A DNA stretch of 64,000 nucleotides from [Enterobacter] lignolyticus SCF1. GTDB lineage: Bacteria > Pseudomonadota > Gammaproteobacteria > Enterobacterales > Enterobacteriaceae. The stretch lies in the NCBI RefSeq assembly GCF_000164865.1, contig NC_014618.1, positions 1,674,001-1,738,000 of the forward strand, given 5' to 3'. This document shows positions 1-9,187 of this stretch, piece by piece. The notes under the pieces were generated by a model that did no database searches, had not been told where the DNA came from, and saw only the letters and a list, made by a program, of their open reading frames with translations. Positions within the stretch are counted from its first letter, which is position 1, and every line of letters begins with the position of its first letter. Both the position numbers and the translations under genes were made by a program.

Positions 1-154
1 CACCCTCGGGACGCCGATCATTATCGGTCTGAGCGGGTTTAATACCGCCTATGTTATCCAGGGGGCGGTACTGGTGGCGCTAGCCGCTATCGTGGTCGAT
101 CGGCTGTTTGAACGGCTCGCCCGGGTCTTCAGCCGACACCACCGCGAACAATAA
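1..154 (+). CDS. yehW: Osmoprotectant ABC transporter permease YehW, C-terminal end
   Basis: Only the last 50 codons are in the window, read in the frame that starts at base 2 and stops with TAA at 152-154. The tail begins [12 protein letters not shown], continues through a hydrophobic helix ([16 protein letters not shown]) and ends in a basic cytoplasmic tail. This is typical of the C-terminus of an OpuCB/YehW-type membrane permease of a glycine-betaine-class ABC importer. Position next to yohO, mlrA and btsSR matches yehW of the E. coli yehZYXW operon, which is a low-affinity betaine transporter in the inner membrane. The 3' end overlaps the convergent yohO gene by 26 bases. The identification rests on context as much as on the short tail. 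Confidence 0.82.
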   Translation, partial: TLGTPIIIGLSGFNTAYVIQGAVLVALAAIVVDRLFERLARVFSRHHREQ

Positions 155-242
155 AGGAATAGCCCGCGAGCATCACGCCGCTGATGCCGCCGATGGCCAT
201 CAGAACGAACAGGGTGATCACAGCCGCTTTGGCAGGTTTCAT
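129..242 (-). CDS. yohO: Small membrane protein YohO
   Basis: A 37-residue protein beginning [19 protein letters not shown] and ending GGVG. It is preceded by a strong ribosome site (AAAGGAG about 6 bases before the ATG). One hydrophobic helix (about residues 7-32) spans nearly the whole protein. It closely resembles the 35-residue YohO of E. coli, including the MLAGY(S/T)FI stretch, and sits at the same place between mlrA and yehW. The gene ends inside the last 26 bases of yehW on the opposite strand. YohO has no established function; a single-pass inner-membrane location is predicted. Too short for most gene callers. Confidence 0.85.
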   Translation of the reverse strand: MKPAKAAVITLFVLMAIGGISGVMLAGYSFIVRGGVG

Positions 243-300
243 GATGTGCTCCTTTTGTTAATCTGGCGATTATATCGTGAAGCACGCTTGTTAATGAAAC

Positions 301-1032
301 TTAATTTCTGAGATCCCAGACGTTCATCCCCTGGTCATGCCACTGCTGCAGCTGCTCCTGCTGCCCGGCGGCAGGAACGTCGCCGCACCATACCAGCAGC
401 GTCTGACCGACGAACAGCTCCGGGCGCAGCTGGCACACGGGGTGCGCCAGGATGTCAACGCGCCATCCCTGCTCGCAGGCAATCCAGCCTTCAAGCCACA
501 GGCGGGTGGTGTCGGTGATATTCCAGCCGACCACCAGCGCGTCGTTGCCCGGCCGTTTTCGCGCGGCGGCGAGGTGCTGCGATACCGCGTTAATCAGCAC
601 GCCGTCCAGTACGCCGAGCAGCGCCTGAAGGGTGGGCTGCGGGCTTTGCAGCCGCAGGCGCAGCGGGTTGAACAGGTGAGGCACCAGCGTCTGGGCGGGA
701 TAATCGCGGCTGCGCTCTTTGATCCACATCCGCAGACGGTTGAGGTTGCCGGTGTGCAGGAAATGCAGCAGCGTTTCCTGATGCTCGCGCCAGCCGCCAT
801 GGTGTTCGCCGCCCCCTTCGCTCAGCAGGTTTTTTACCTTACTGACCTGCACGCCGGTGCCGATCCAGCGCTTAATTTCCTGGATCCTGTCGATATCGTG
901 TTCGTTGAACAGGCGGTGCCCGCCGTCCGTACGCTGCGGTTTCAGCAGCCCGTAGCGCCGTTGCCAGGCGCGGAGGGTAACCGGGTTGATATCGCAAAGC
1001 AGAGCCACTTCGCCGATGGTGTAAAGCGCCAT
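301..1032 (-). CDS. mlrA: MerR-type curli/biofilm activator MlrA
   Basis: A 243-residue protein, the same length as E. coli MlrA (YehV). The N-terminus MALYTIGEVALLCDINPVTLRAW with RTDGGHRLF is a classic MerR winged helix-turn-helix (residues about 3-70). The rest resembles the B12-binding-like sensory fold of this branch but has no obvious cobalamin-binding DxHxxG motif. In E. coli, MlrA activates csgD, the master regulator of curli and cellulose, in a pathway that also uses the diguanylate cyclase DgcE (YegE), whose gene is also in this window. The gene is transcribed away from btsS with about 213 bases between them. Start at 1032 gives the family length. Confidence 0.93.
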   Translation of the reverse strand: MALYTIGEVALLCDINPVTLRAWQRRYGLLKPQRTDGGHRLFNEHDIDRIQEIKRWIGTGVQVSKVKNLLSEGGGEHHGGWREHQETLLHFLHTGNLNRLRMWIKERSRDYPAQTLVPHLFNPLRLRLQSPQPTLQALLGVLDGVLINAVSQHLAAARKRPGNDALVVGWNITDTTRLWLEGWIACEQGWRVDILAHPVCQLRPELFVGQTLLVWCGDVPAAGQQEQLQQWHDQGMNVWDLRN

Positions 1033-1245
1033 TCTTTCACCTTAACAGACGTGTCCTGAGTTTAAGGGTAGTCGCAGATGGCGGAAATCGGAAAAATCGC
1101 TTGTTTTTTGCGCTATTCAACGGGCGATGAAGGGAGAGATTTGTGATCGTTCGCAGGTTTTTCTGGTTTTGCCCGGGACGTCAAAGAAAGTAAACCGGCG
1201 ACGGTGTATGTTACGCCCTTTCATAAGCCGTGTGGTTGTGTGGGT

Positions 1246-2934
1246 ATGTACGAGTTTAATCTGGTGCTGCTGCTGCTTCAGCAGATGTGCGTGTTTTTGG
1301 TTATTGCCTGGCTGATGAGCAAAACGCGGCTGTTCATCCCGCTGATGCAGGTGACCGTCCGGCTGCCGCATAAATTCCTCTGCTATGTCGTATTTTCCAT
1401 TTTTTGCATTATGGGAACCTGGTTTGGTTTGCATATTGAAGACTCCATCGCCAATACCCGGGCTATCGGCGCGGTAATGGGCGGGCTGCTCGGCGGCCCG
1501 GTCGTCGGCGGGCTGGTTGGGCTTACCGGCGGGCTTCACCGTTACTCGATGGGCGGTATGACCGCCCTGAGCTGCATGATCTCCACCATTGTCGAAGGGC
1601 TGCTGGGCGGCCTGGTGCACAGCGTGCTGGTGCGTCGCGGCCGCAGCGACAAGGTGTTCAACCCGCTGACCGCAGGCGCCATCACCTTTGTGGCGGAGCT
1701 GGTGCAGATGCTGATCATTTTGCTTATCGCCCGGCCGTTTCACGACGCCCTGCATCTGGTGCAGAGCATCGCCGCGCCGATGATGGTGACCAATACCGTC
1801 GGCGCGGCCCTGTTTATGCGCATCCTGCTCGATAAGCGGGCGATGTTTGAGAAGTACACCTCGGCGTTCTCCGCCACCGCGCTGAAGGTGGCGGCCTCGA
1901 CGGAGGGGATACTGCGCCAGGGGTTTAACGAAGAAAACAGCATGAAGGTCGCCCAGGTGCTGATCCAGGAGCTGGACATCGGCGCGGTGGCGATAACCGA
2001 CCGGGAAAAGCTGCTGGCGTTTACCGGCATCGGCGACGATCACCATCTGCCCGGTAAGCCCATCTCCTCGCGCTATACGCAGAAAGCCATCGACAGCGGC
2101 GAGGTGGTGTACGCCGACGGCAACGAAATGCCGTACCGCTGCTCTATTCACCCCAACTGCAAGCTGGGCTCGACGCTGGTTATCCCGCTGCGCGGTGAAA
2201 ACCAGAAGGTGATTGGTACCATCAAGCTCTATGAGGCGAAAAACCGCCTGTTCAGCTCTATCAACCGCACGCTGGGCGAGGGGATTGCGCAGCTGCTGTC
2301 GGCGCAGATCCTCGCCGGGCAGTACGAGCGGCAAAAGGCGCTGCTGACGCAGTCGGAGATCAAGCTGCTGCACGCCCAGGTGAACCCCCATTTTCTGTTC
2401 AACGCCCTGAATACGCTGATGGCGGTGATCCGCCGCGACAGCGAGCAGGCCGGACAGCTGGTGCAGTACCTCTCGACCTTTTTTCGCAAGAACCTCAAAC
2501 GCCCGTCGGAAATCGTCACCCTCGCGGATGAGCTTGAGCACGTGAATGCCTATCTGCAGATTGAGAAAGCGCGCTTTCAGTCGCGCCTGCAGGTGTCGCT
2601 GTTTGTGCCGGATGCGCTCGCCCATCATAAGCTGCCGGCGTTTACCCTGCAGCCGATCGTCGAAAATGCCATCAAGCACGGCACCTCGCAGCTGCTGGGG
2701 ACGGGCGAAATCAGTATCACCGCCAGCCGCTTGAACGATCATCTGGTGCTGGATATTGAAGACAACGCCGGCCTGTACCAGCCGACATCGCAGTCCGGGG
2801 GACTCGGTATGAGCCTGGTGGACAAACGGCTGCGCGCCCGCTTTGGCGACGACTGCGGCATTACCGTGACCTGCGAGCCGGAGCGCTTTACCCGTATCAC
2901 TCTGCGACTGCCTCTGGAGGAGACTGCATGCTAA
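1246..2934 (+). CDS. btsS: Sensor histidine kinase BtsS (pyruvate sensing)
   Basis: A 562-residue LytS-type kinase (E. coli BtsS/YehU has 561). Order of parts: an N-terminal multi-helix membrane domain (about residues 1-200) with repeated Gly-rich loops such as [18 protein letters not shown], a GAF-like region (about 220-360), the phosphoacceptor box around His382 in [14 protein letters not shown], and a HATPase_c domain near the C-terminus. In E. coli BtsS binds extracellular pyruvate with high affinity and phosphorylates BtsR, which turns on the pyruvate transporter gene btsT (yjiY). The ATG at 1246 (MYEFNLV) is chosen because it matches the E. coli start; an upstream in-frame ATG at 1207 exists but would add residues not seen in the family. 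The 3' end overlaps btsR by 7 bases, so the two are translationally coupled. Confidence 0.94.
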   Translation: MYEFNLVLLLLQQMCVFLVIAWLMSKTRLFIPLMQVTVRLPHKFLCYVVFSIFCIMGTWFGLHIEDSIANTRAIGAVMGGLLGGPVVGGLVGLTGGLHRYSMGGMTALSCMISTIVEGLLGGLVHSVLVRRGRSDKVFNPLTAGAITFVAELVQMLIILLIARPFHDALHLVQSIAAPMMVTNTVGAALFMRILLDKRAMFEKYTSAFSATALKVAASTEGILRQGFNEENSMKVAQVLIQELDIGAVAITDREKLLAFTGIGDDHHLPGKPISSRYTQKAIDSGEVVYADGNEMPYRCSIHPNCKLGSTLVIPLRGENQKVIGTIKLYEAKNRLFSSINRTLGEGIAQLLSAQILAGQYERQKALLTQSEIKLLHAQVNPHFLFNALNTLMAVIRRDSEQAGQLVQYLSTFFRKNLKRPSEIVTLADELEHVNAYLQIEKARFQSRLQVSLFVPDALAHHKLPAFTLQPIVENAIKHGTSQLLGTGEISITASRLNDHLVLDIEDNAGLYQPTSQSGGLGMSLVDKRLRARFGDDCGITVTCEPERFTRITLRLPLEETAC

Positions 2935-3647
2935 AAGTGCTTATTGTCGATGATGAACCTTTAGCGCGGGAGAACCTGCGTATTCTGCTGGAGGAGCAGC
3001 ACGATATTGAGGTGGTCGGCGAATGCGCCAACGCCATCGAGGGGATTGGCGCGGTGCACAAGCTGCGCCCGGACGTACTGTTTCTGGATATCCAGATGCC
3101 GCGCATCAGCGGGCTGGAGATGGTCGGTATGCTCGACCCGGAGCATCGCCCCTGGATTGTGTTCCTGACCGCTTTTGATGAGTATGCGGTGAAAGCCTTT
3201 GAAGAGCATGCGTTCGATTATCTGCTCAAACCGATTGAGGCGAGTCGGCTGGAAAAAACGCTCGCCCGCCTGCGCCAGGAGCGCAGCCAGCAGGACATAT
3301 CGCTGCTCGGCGAAAGCCAGCAGGCGCTGAAATTTATCCCCTGTACCGGCCACAGCCGGATCTGGCTGCTGCAAATGGAGGACGTCGCGTTCGTCAGCAG
3401 CCGCATGAGCGGGGTATACGTCACCGACCGCGAAGGCAAGGAAGGGTTTACCGAGCTGACGCTGCGCACCCTGGAGAGCCGTACGCCGCTGCTGCGCTGC
3501 CATCGTCAGCATCTGGTGAATCTGGCGCAGATTAAGGAGATCCGCCTTGAGGAAAACGGCCAGGCCGAGCTGGTGCTGCGCGCCGGGCAGACGGTGCCGG
3601 TCAGCCGTCGCTATCTGAAGAGTTTGAAAGAGGCGATTGGGCTGTAA
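2928..3647 (+). CDS. btsR: Response regulator BtsR (LytTR family)
   Basis: 239 residues, the same as E. coli BtsR/YehT. The receiver domain carries the acidic pocket (VDDEP at 8-11) and the phosphoacceptor Asp54 in [12 protein letters not shown]. The C-terminal half is a LytTR DNA-binding domain with the typical [13 protein letters not shown] stretch. It is the partner of BtsS and known targets lie upstream of btsT. The ATG lies within the end of btsS and is preceded by CTGGAGGAG, a good ribosome site placed inside the upstream gene. Confidence 0.95.
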   Translation: MLKVLIVDDEPLARENLRILLEEQHDIEVVGECANAIEGIGAVHKLRPDVLFLDIQMPRISGLEMVGMLDPEHRPWIVFLTAFDEYAVKAFEEHAFDYLLKPIEASRLEKTLARLRQERSQQDISLLGESQQALKFIPCTGHSRIWLLQMEDVAFVSSRMSGVYVTDREGKEGFTELTLRTLESRTPLLRCHRQHLVNLAQIKEIRLEENGQAELVLRAGQTVPVSRRYLKSLKEAIGL

Positions 3648-3693
3648 AGCTGGTACACTGCGCGCCATTGCATCATCGACATTCGAAGGCTCT

Positions 3694-4164
3694 ATGCTAA
3701 GTAACGATATTCTCCGTAGCCTGCGCTACACCCTGAAAGCGAACAATAACGACATGGTGCGCATTCTTGCGCTTTCCGACATGGAGTCTACGTCGGCCGG
3801 TTTTGACACCTGGATGACCAAAGAAGACGAAGAGGGGTTCGTTCGCTGTCCGGACATCGTCCTGTCGGGTTTCCTGAACGGTCTTATTTACGACAAGCGC
3901 GGTAAAGATGAGTCTGCGCCGGAGCTGGCGCTGGAGCGTCGCGTCAATAACAACACGGTGCTGAAAAAGCTGCGGATTGCGTTTTCACTGAAAACTGACG
4001 ATATCCTGGCGATCATGACCGAGCAGAAATTCCGCGTCTCGATACCGGAAATCACCGCCATGATGCGTGCGCCGGACCACAAAAACTACCGTGAGTGCGG
4101 CGACCAGTTTATGCGTAATTTCCTGCGCGGGTTGACCCATCGGCTGCATAGCACAAAGGCGTGA
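3694..4164 (+). CDS. yehS: DUF1456 family protein YehS
   Basis: 156 residues starting MLSNDILRSLRYTLKANNND, which matches E. coli YehS in length and over most of its sequence. The protein has two similar halves, each with a short helix-rich repeat typical of DUF1456 (LRSLRYTLKANNND / LKKLRIAFSLKTDD). No function is established for the family. It follows btsR by 46 bases on the same strand. The ATG at 3694 is preceded by GAAGG; an in-frame start further upstream would add a non-conserved extension. Confidence 0.9.
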   Translation: MLSNDILRSLRYTLKANNNDMVRILALSDMESTSAGFDTWMTKEDEEGFVRCPDIVLSGFLNGLIYDKRGKDESAPELALERRVNNNTVLKKLRIAFSLKTDDILAIMTEQKFRVSIPEITAMMRAPDHKNYRECGDQFMRNFLRGLTHRLHSTKA

Positions 4165-4203
4165 TTTGCCTAGTGGCGCTGCGCTTGCAGGGTCTACGGA
4201 GTT

Positions 4204-4238
4204 TGTAGGCCGGGTAAGGCGAAGCCGTCACCCGGCAA
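4204..4238. repeat. REP (palindromic unit) element
   Basis: The imperfect palindrome GTAGGCCGGGTAAGGCGAAG...CACCCGGC lies between the convergent yehS and metG genes, just before their shared terminator. This is the typical form of an enterobacterial REP/PU sequence, and REPs usually lie in 3' intergenic spaces. They are linked with mRNA 3'-end stabilisation and gyrase or IHF binding. Single copy here. Confidence 0.75.
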
Positions 4239-4249
4239 AAAATGCCATA

Positions 4250-4280
4250 AAAAAAGCCGGAGATTATCTCCGGCTTTTTT
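4250..4280. terminator. Bidirectional Rho-independent terminator (yehS / metG)
   Basis: Perfect 10-bp stem AAGCCGGAGA / TCTCCGGCTT with a 3-base loop TTA. It is flanked by an A-run on the left and a T-run on the right, so it can work on both strands. It lies between the convergent ends of yehS and metG. Confidence 0.93.
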
Positions 4281-4281
4281 G

Positions 4282-6315
4282 TTATTTCACCTGCTGACCC
4301 GGTTTTGCGCCTTCGTCAGGGCTTAACAGGAAGATATCTTTCCCGCCAGGGCCTGCGGCCATCACCATCCCTTCAGAGATGCCGAAGCGCATTTTGCGCG
4401 GCGCCAGGTTGGCGACCATCACCGTCTGGCGGCCAATCAGCACCTGCGGGTCCGGATACGCGGAGCGGATGCCGGAGAAGACGTTGCGCTTCTCGCCGCC
4501 CAGATCCAGCGTCAGGCGCAGCAGCTTGTCGGAGCCATCGACAAATTCCGCGTTTTCAATCAGCGCCACGCGCAGATCGACTTTGGCGAAATCATCAAAA
4601 GTGATGGTTTCCTGAATCGGATCGTCAGCCAGCGGGCCGCTGACCGGCGCGGCTGCCGCTTTCACTTCCTCTTTTGACGCTTCAATCAGCGCTTCGACCT
4701 GCTTCATGTCGATGCGGTTGTACAGCGCCTTAAAGGTGTTCACCTTGTGGCCGAGCAGCGGCGAGGCGATTGCGTCCCAGCGCAGTTCGCTGTTGAGGAA
4801 GGCCTCGGTGCGCTCCGCCAGCTGCGGCAGCACCGGCTTCAGGTAGGTCATCAGCACGCGGAACAGGTTGATACCCATTGAGCAGATGGCCTGCAGGTCG
4901 GCATCGCGGCCTTCCTGTTTCGCAACAACCCACGGCGCCTGCTCGTCGACATAGCGGTTTGCCACATCGGCCAGCGCCATGATTTCACGAATGGCTTTAC
5001 CGAACTCGCGGCTTTCCCACGCCTCGCCGATCGCCCCGGCGGCGTCGGTGAAGGTCTGGTACAGCGCCGGATCGGCCAGCTCAGCCGCCAGCACGCCGTC
5101 GAAACGCTTGGCGATAAACCCGGCGTTACGGGAGGCGAGGTTGACGACCTTGTTGACGATATCGGCGTTCACGCGCTGAATGAAATCTTCCAGGTTAAGG
5201 TCGATGTCATCGATGCGGGAAGAGAGCTTGGCGGTGTAGTAATAGCGCAGGCTGTCGGCGTCGAGATGGTTCAGCCAGGTGCTGGCCTTAATGAAGGTGC
5301 CGCGGGACTTGGACATCTTCGCGCCGTTAACGGTCACATAGCCGTGGACGAACAGGTTGGTCGGCTTGCGAAAGCCGCTGCCTTCCAGCATCGCAGGCCA
5401 GAACAGGCTGTGGAAGTAGACAATATCCTTGCCGATAAAGTGGTACAGCTCGGCGTCGGAATCTTTTTTCCAGTATTCGTCGAAGCTGGTTACGTCGCCG
5501 CGCTTGTCGCACAGGTTCTTGAAGGAGCCCATATAGCCGATAGGCGCATCCAGCCAGACGTAGAAGTATTTGCCCGGCGCGTTCGGAATTTCAAAGCCGA
5601 AATACGGCGCGTCGCGGGAGATGTCCCACTGCTGCAGGCCGTGCTCGAACCACTCCTGCATTTTATTCGCCACCTGCTCCTGCAGCGCGCCGCTGCGGGT
5701 CCACGCCTGCAGCATTTCGCTAAACGACGGCAGGTCGAAGAAGAAGTGCTCGGATTCACGCATGACCGGCGTAGCGCCGGACACCACGGATTTCGGGTCG
5801 ATAAGCTCGGTTGGGCTGTAGGTTGCGCCGCACACTTCGCAGTTATCGCCGTACTGGTCCGGAGACTTGCATTTGGGGCAGGTGCCTTTCACGAAACGGT
5901 CCGGCAGGAACATGCCTTTTTCCGGATCGTAGAGCTGAGAGATGGTGCGGTTTTTAATAAAACCGTTCTCTTTCAGACGGCCGTAGATAAGCTCTGACAG
6001 CTCGCGGTTCTCATCGCTGTGCGTGGAGTGGTAGTTGTCGTAGCTGATGTCGAAACCGGCGAAGTCCGCCTGATGTTCCTGACTCATTTCGGCAATCATC
6101 TGCTCCGGCGTGATGCCAAGCTGCTGGGCTTTCAGCATAATCGGCGTGCCGTGAGCGTCATCGGCGCAGATGAAGTTGACCTGGTGGCCGCGCATTCGCT
6201 GGTAACGGACCCAGACATCCGCCTGGATATGCTCCAGCATATGACCGAGGTGAATAGAGCCGTTAGCGTACGGCAGCGCGCACGTTACCAGAATTTTTTT
6301 CGCGACTTGAGTCAT
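4282..6315 (-). CDS. metG: Methionyl-tRNA synthetase
   Basis: Class I aminoacyl-tRNA synthetase that charges tRNA-Met and initiator tRNA. With the start at 6315 ([11 protein letters not shown]) it has 677 residues, the same as E. coli MetG. Visible parts: HLGH signature at about 22-25, a zinc-binding insertion with CPKC and CEVC pairs (about 146-162), the KMSKS loop (about 333-337), an anticodon-binding helical domain, and a C-terminal EMAP/Trbp111-type tRNA-binding domain (about 575-677) used for dimerisation. An in-frame ATG 9 bases upstream (6324) is possible, but the E. coli start is preferred. Convergent with yehS and divergent from mrp with 137 bases between. Confidence 0.97.
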   Translation of the reverse strand: MTQVAKKILVTCALPYANGSIHLGHMLEHIQADVWVRYQRMRGHQVNFICADDAHGTPIMLKAQQLGITPEQMIAEMSQEHQADFAGFDISYDNYHSTHSDENRELSELIYGRLKENGFIKNRTISQLYDPEKGMFLPDRFVKGTCPKCKSPDQYGDNCEVCGATYSPTELIDPKSVVSGATPVMRESEHFFFDLPSFSEMLQAWTRSGALQEQVANKMQEWFEHGLQQWDISRDAPYFGFEIPNAPGKYFYVWLDAPIGYMGSFKNLCDKRGDVTSFDEYWKKDSDAELYHFIGKDIVYFHSLFWPAMLEGSGFRKPTNLFVHGYVTVNGAKMSKSRGTFIKASTWLNHLDADSLRYYYTAKLSSRIDDIDLNLEDFIQRVNADIVNKVVNLASRNAGFIAKRFDGVLAAELADPALYQTFTDAAGAIGEAWESREFGKAIREIMALADVANRYVDEQAPWVVAKQEGRDADLQAICSMGINLFRVLMTYLKPVLPQLAERTEAFLNSELRWDAIASPLLGHKVNTFKALYNRIDMKQVEALIEASKEEVKAAAAPVSGPLADDPIQETITFDDFAKVDLRVALIENAEFVDGSDKLLRLTLDLGGEKRNVFSGIRSAYPDPQVLIGRQTVMVANLAPRKMRFGISEGMVMAAGPGGKDIFLLSPDEGAKPGQQVK

Positions 6316-6452
6316 AGTAGGCATTGCTTCTTTTAACTGTGAAAAGGGTTTTTGATATTACCAAAAGGGGCATTATTAAGTAAGCACAAACCGCGGCCTT
6401 TCAGGTAAACTTGTTCACCTAAGGTCTTATTCACAAGAACAAAGGAGTCGGG

Positions 6453-7562
6453 ATGAGTTCTCAATCCCAGGCCAAATCACCGGACGTCTTACGAGCAATG
6501 GTCGCCGGGACGCTGGCCAATTTTCAGCACCCCACGCTGAAACATAACCTCACCGCGCTCAAGGCGCTGCATCACGTCGCCTGGCTCGACGACACGGTAC
6601 ACATTGAGCTCCAGATGCCGTTTGCCTGGCACAGCGCCTTTGAAGAGCTCAAGGAGCAGTGCAGCGCCGACCTGCTGCGCATCACCGGCGCGAGCGCCAT
6701 CGACTGGCGCCTGACGCACAGCATCGCCACGCTCAAGCGCGTGAAGAACCAGCCTGGCGTAAACGGCGTGAAGAATATCATCGCGGTGAGCTCCGGTAAG
6801 GGCGGCGTCGGTAAATCATCGACGGCGGTAAACCTGGCGCTGGCGCTGGCGGCGGAAGGGGCGAAGGTCGGCATTCTTGACGCCGACATCTACGGCCCAT
6901 CCATCCCGATGATGCTGGGCGCGGAAGGCAGCCGCCCGACCTCGCCGGACGGCACCCATATGGCGCCGATCATGAAATATGGTCTGGCGACCAATTCCAT
7001 CGGCTACCTGGTGACCGACGATAACGCCATGGTGTGGCGCGGCCCGATGGCCAGCAAGGCGCTGATGCAGATGCTTCAGGAGACCCTGTGGCCGGATCTT
7101 GACTATCTGGTGCTGGACATGCCGCCGGGCACCGGGGATATTCAGCTGACGCTGGCGCAGAACATTCCGGTGACCGGCGCGCTGGTGGTGACCACGCCGC
7201 AGGACGTTGCGCTGATCGACGCCAAAAAAGGCATCGTGATGTTTGAGAAGGTGGAAGTGCCGGTGCTGGGCATCGTGGAAAACATGAGCATGCATATCTG
7301 CAGCAACTGCGGCCATCATGAGCCTATTTTCGGTACCGGCGGCGCCGAGCGTCTGGCGCAGCAGTACCATACGCAGCTGCTGGGGCAGATGCCGCTGCAT
7401 ATCAACCTGCGCGAAGACCTCGACCGCGGCACGCCGACGGTGATTGCCCGACCGGACAGCGAATTCACCACCCTCTACCGCCAGCTGGCAGGGCGGGTGG
7501 CGGCGCAGATGTACTGGCAGGGCGAAGTGATCCCGGGCGATATCGCGTTTCGCGCGGTCTGA
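6453..7562 (+). CDS. mrp: Iron-sulfur cluster carrier Mrp/ApbC
   Basis: 369 residues, the same as E. coli Mrp. An N-terminal DUF59/MIP18-like domain (about 1-95) is followed by a ParA-like P-loop ATPase with the deviant Walker A motif SSGKGGVGKSS (about 112-122), the LDADIYGPS switch and the LDMPPGTGD motif. The CSNCG pair (about 284-288) binds a transferable 4Fe-4S cluster at the dimer interface in ApbC/Nbp35 proteins. Acts in the cytoplasm in Fe-S cluster trafficking. AAAGGAG lies before the ATG. Next to metG as in E. coli. Confidence 0.95.
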   Translation: MSSQSQAKSPDVLRAMVAGTLANFQHPTLKHNLTALKALHHVAWLDDTVHIELQMPFAWHSAFEELKEQCSADLLRITGASAIDWRLTHSIATLKRVKNQPGVNGVKNIIAVSSGKGGVGKSSTAVNLALALAAEGAKVGILDADIYGPSIPMMLGAEGSRPTSPDGTHMAPIMKYGLATNSIGYLVTDDNAMVWRGPMASKALMQMLQETLWPDLDYLVLDMPPGTGDIQLTLAQNIPVTGALVVTTPQDVALIDAKKGIVMFEKVEVPVLGIVENMSMHICSNCGHHEPIFGTGGAERLAQQYHTQLLGQMPLHINLREDLDRGTPTVIARPDSEFTTLYRQLAGRVAAQMYWQGEVIPGDIAFRAV

Positions 7563-7587
7563 GTACGGCATACGCCCTGATGATGAA

Positions 7588-7613
7588 AAGCTGCCTGCGG
7601 GCAGCTTTTTTTG
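7588..7613 (+). terminator. Rho-independent terminator of mrp
   Basis: Stem AAGCTGCC / GGCAGCTT with a TGCG tetraloop followed by an uninterrupted T-run, 25 bases after the mrp stop. It may also serve the convergent hypothetical gene at 7631. Confidence 0.92.
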
Positions 7614-7630
7614 TGCCTTACCGGCGGCCG

Positions 7631-8083
7631 CTACGGCGCGATGTGCTGCAGCCCGTTCGGGGTTCGCAGCCAGCGCGGCGCGTTCATGATATCCGCCAGA
7701 TAGGCGGTCAGCTCATAAAGCAGCCCCTGCAGCGTCTCTTCCTCGGTAACCGACATCTTGCCGCCGGAAAGCAGGTGGCTTAACGCGATGCAGTACTCGC
7801 ACAGCAGGTCGCTTTCTGAATCCAGCGTCGGGAAACGCGTCGGGGGCGTCTCCACGGTGAGCCGGTCCACCATGTGCGCGGGAACCGGGTCGTTAAGCCC
7901 CGGCAGCAGCTCGCTCAGCCCGTGGTGCAGGCGCTGGTACATTTCCCGCTGGCTGCTGGCGTGTTCAGTTTCCAGCGCGACCGCTGCGAGGTGCTCGCAC
8001 TGGCGTATGGTGTCGGTAAAGTCGGTATCCGGGTCAGTGGATACGCAGGGGATAGTCTGTGCCCAGACCGGTGTCGATTCCAT
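7631..8083 (-). CDS. Hypothetical protein, 150 residues
   Basis: I do not recognise this protein. The ATG at 8083 is preceded by GGAGG at ideal distance, and codon use looks like that of neighbouring genes, so it is a real gene. A longer in-frame extension to 8317 lacks a ribosome site and crosses the GNAT gene. The protein is acidic, starts MESTPVWAQTIP, has no signal peptide or membrane helix and looks largely helical (RQCEHLAAVALETEHASSQ; EEETLQGLLYELTAYLADI). It has no counterpart at this place in E. coli K-12. Convergent with mrp, and transcribed in the same direction as the GNAT gene 116 bases upstream. Confidence 0.72.
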   Translation of the reverse strand: MESTPVWAQTIPCVSTDPDTDFTDTIRQCEHLAAVALETEHASSQREMYQRLHHGLSELLPGLNDPVPAHMVDRLTVETPPTRFPTLDSESDLLCEYCIALSHLLSGGKMSVTEEETLQGLLYELTAYLADIMNAPRWLRTPNGLQHIAP

Positions 8084-8199
8084 CGATGAAGCCTCCGTCA
8101 GTTTTTCGCTCAGGCGTGAGAAAGTGTACGCCCGGGTGACGGTGGAACAAGCGCTATTCCCGGAATCCGTGTCGCAAATTGTGATGAAAATGTCTGTAT

Positions 8200-8625
8200 T
8201 CAGAGAACCGGGTAGTGCATCAGCCAGTACTCGCCGTCCGGCGAGGTGCCCCGGGCGGTGGTTCGCCAGCCGTGGCGCTGGTAAAACCGCAGCGCCCGGG
8301 CGTTTTGCACCAGACATTTGAGCGAACCGGTGTCGGTCAGTTCGGACTGCACCTTGTCCAGCAGCGCGCTGCCGACGCCGTGCCCCTGCCAGTCAGGCGA
8401 CACAAACAGGTGGTGCAGAAAGTTATCCCGGGTCCAGACGGCGGCGAAACCGGCAAGCTGACCGTCTATTTCCGCGACCCAAATTTGCTCATCCTGGGTT
8501 ACGGCGTCGAAATCCTCCAGCCGCCAGTTTTCACCCTGAAGCCACGCCCAGCTTGCCCGGCGGGTGTTGAGAAACAGCGTACGCAGAGCAGGGCGATCGG
8601 TATCGGCCCCAGGACGTATCAGCAT
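8200..8625 (-). CDS. GNAT family N-acetyltransferase
   Basis: A 141-residue GNAT-fold enzyme that would transfer an acetyl group from acetyl-CoA to an amine. The core motif A is clear: HHLFVSPDWQGHGVGSALLDKV (about 72-93), with the Q/RxxGxG/A pyrophosphate loop as QGHGVGSA. Motif B follows with LVQNARALRFYQRHGWR (about 107-123), where the Tyr near ALRFYQ is the usual general acid. The substrate cannot be told. The start at 8625 is preceded by GGAG. Related stand-alone GNAT genes are common in enterobacterial accessory regions. Confidence 0.87.
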   Translation of the reverse strand: MLIRPGADTDRPALRTLFLNTRRASWAWLQGENWRLEDFDAVTQDEQIWVAEIDGQLAGFAAVWTRDNFLHHLFVSPDWQGHGVGSALLDKVQSELTDTGSLKCLVQNARALRFYQRHGWRTTARGTSPDGEYWLMHYPVL

Positions 8626-8688
8626 GAGCGCTCCGGCGCTGAGAGGGAAAATACCGCGAGCGCGGACGCGCCCGCAGCTATCTGTGGT

Positions 8689-9015
8689 TTAACGATGATA
8701 GAAGATCTCGCCGTCGTAGATCTTGAGCACTTTCCCTTCCGCGTCGGTAATCAGCACGTAGTTGCCGCCCATATAGGTCCAGTGGCTGCCCGCGACCGGC
8801 GCCGGGAGGTTGCGCAGCTGCCATTGCTTGATGTTGTACTCTTGCGTACGGTACAACTCCGGTACGGTATCGCCGATAGTAAAGTGCGTGAAGTCGGCGT
8901 TGAATTCCTTCAGCTCATATTTCTGAATGCCGGTCGACACGGTCGCCGGGGCAGCCCAGGTTGCACCCGCTGTTGCCAGTAGTACGCCCAGAAGCATCAT
9001 TTTTGTTTTACGCAT
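8689..9015 (-). CDS. rcnB: Periplasmic nickel/cobalt homeostasis protein RcnB
   Basis: 108 residues with a Sec signal peptide (MRKTKMMLLGVLLATAGATWA, cleavage likely after TWA). The mature part contains GDTVPELYRTQEYNIKQWQLRNLPAP and ends in YDGEIFYHR, nearly the same as E. coli RcnB (YohN). RcnB modulates Ni(II)/Co(II) export through RcnA and works in the periplasm. Its usual partners rcnA (efflux pump) and rcnR (repressor) are not in this window, unlike E. coli, where all three are adjacent. AGGTGGA precedes the ATG. Confidence 0.9.
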   Translation of the reverse strand: MRKTKMMLLGVLLATAGATWAAPATVSTGIQKYELKEFNADFTHFTIGDTVPELYRTQEYNIKQWQLRNLPAPVAGSHWTYMGGNYVLITDAEGKVLKIYDGEIFYHR

Positions 9016-9187
9016 ATTTTTCCACCTGGTCTGGATTCTCTTTGCAGCCCCGTATCATTCCCGAAGGATGGGCGCGATGGCAATAGGCGAAACGGCAAAA
9101 AAGTGTAAGCAAACCCGCCCGTGAAGACTTTCCTAAAGCGGCCAGGAATGGTAAACAGTGCAAAAAACGATTCCTGGAGAAGTGAAA

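Noticed and set aside
1117..2742. Long open frame antisense to btsS (541 codons)
   Set aside because: Gln/His/Arg-rich shadow typical of GC-rich coding DNA; BtsS on the other strand is clear.
7631..8317. Longer form of the hypothetical gene (228 residues)
   Set aside because: The first 78 codons lack a ribosome site and run antisense into the GNAT gene; the ATG at 8083 has GGAGG at ideal spacing.
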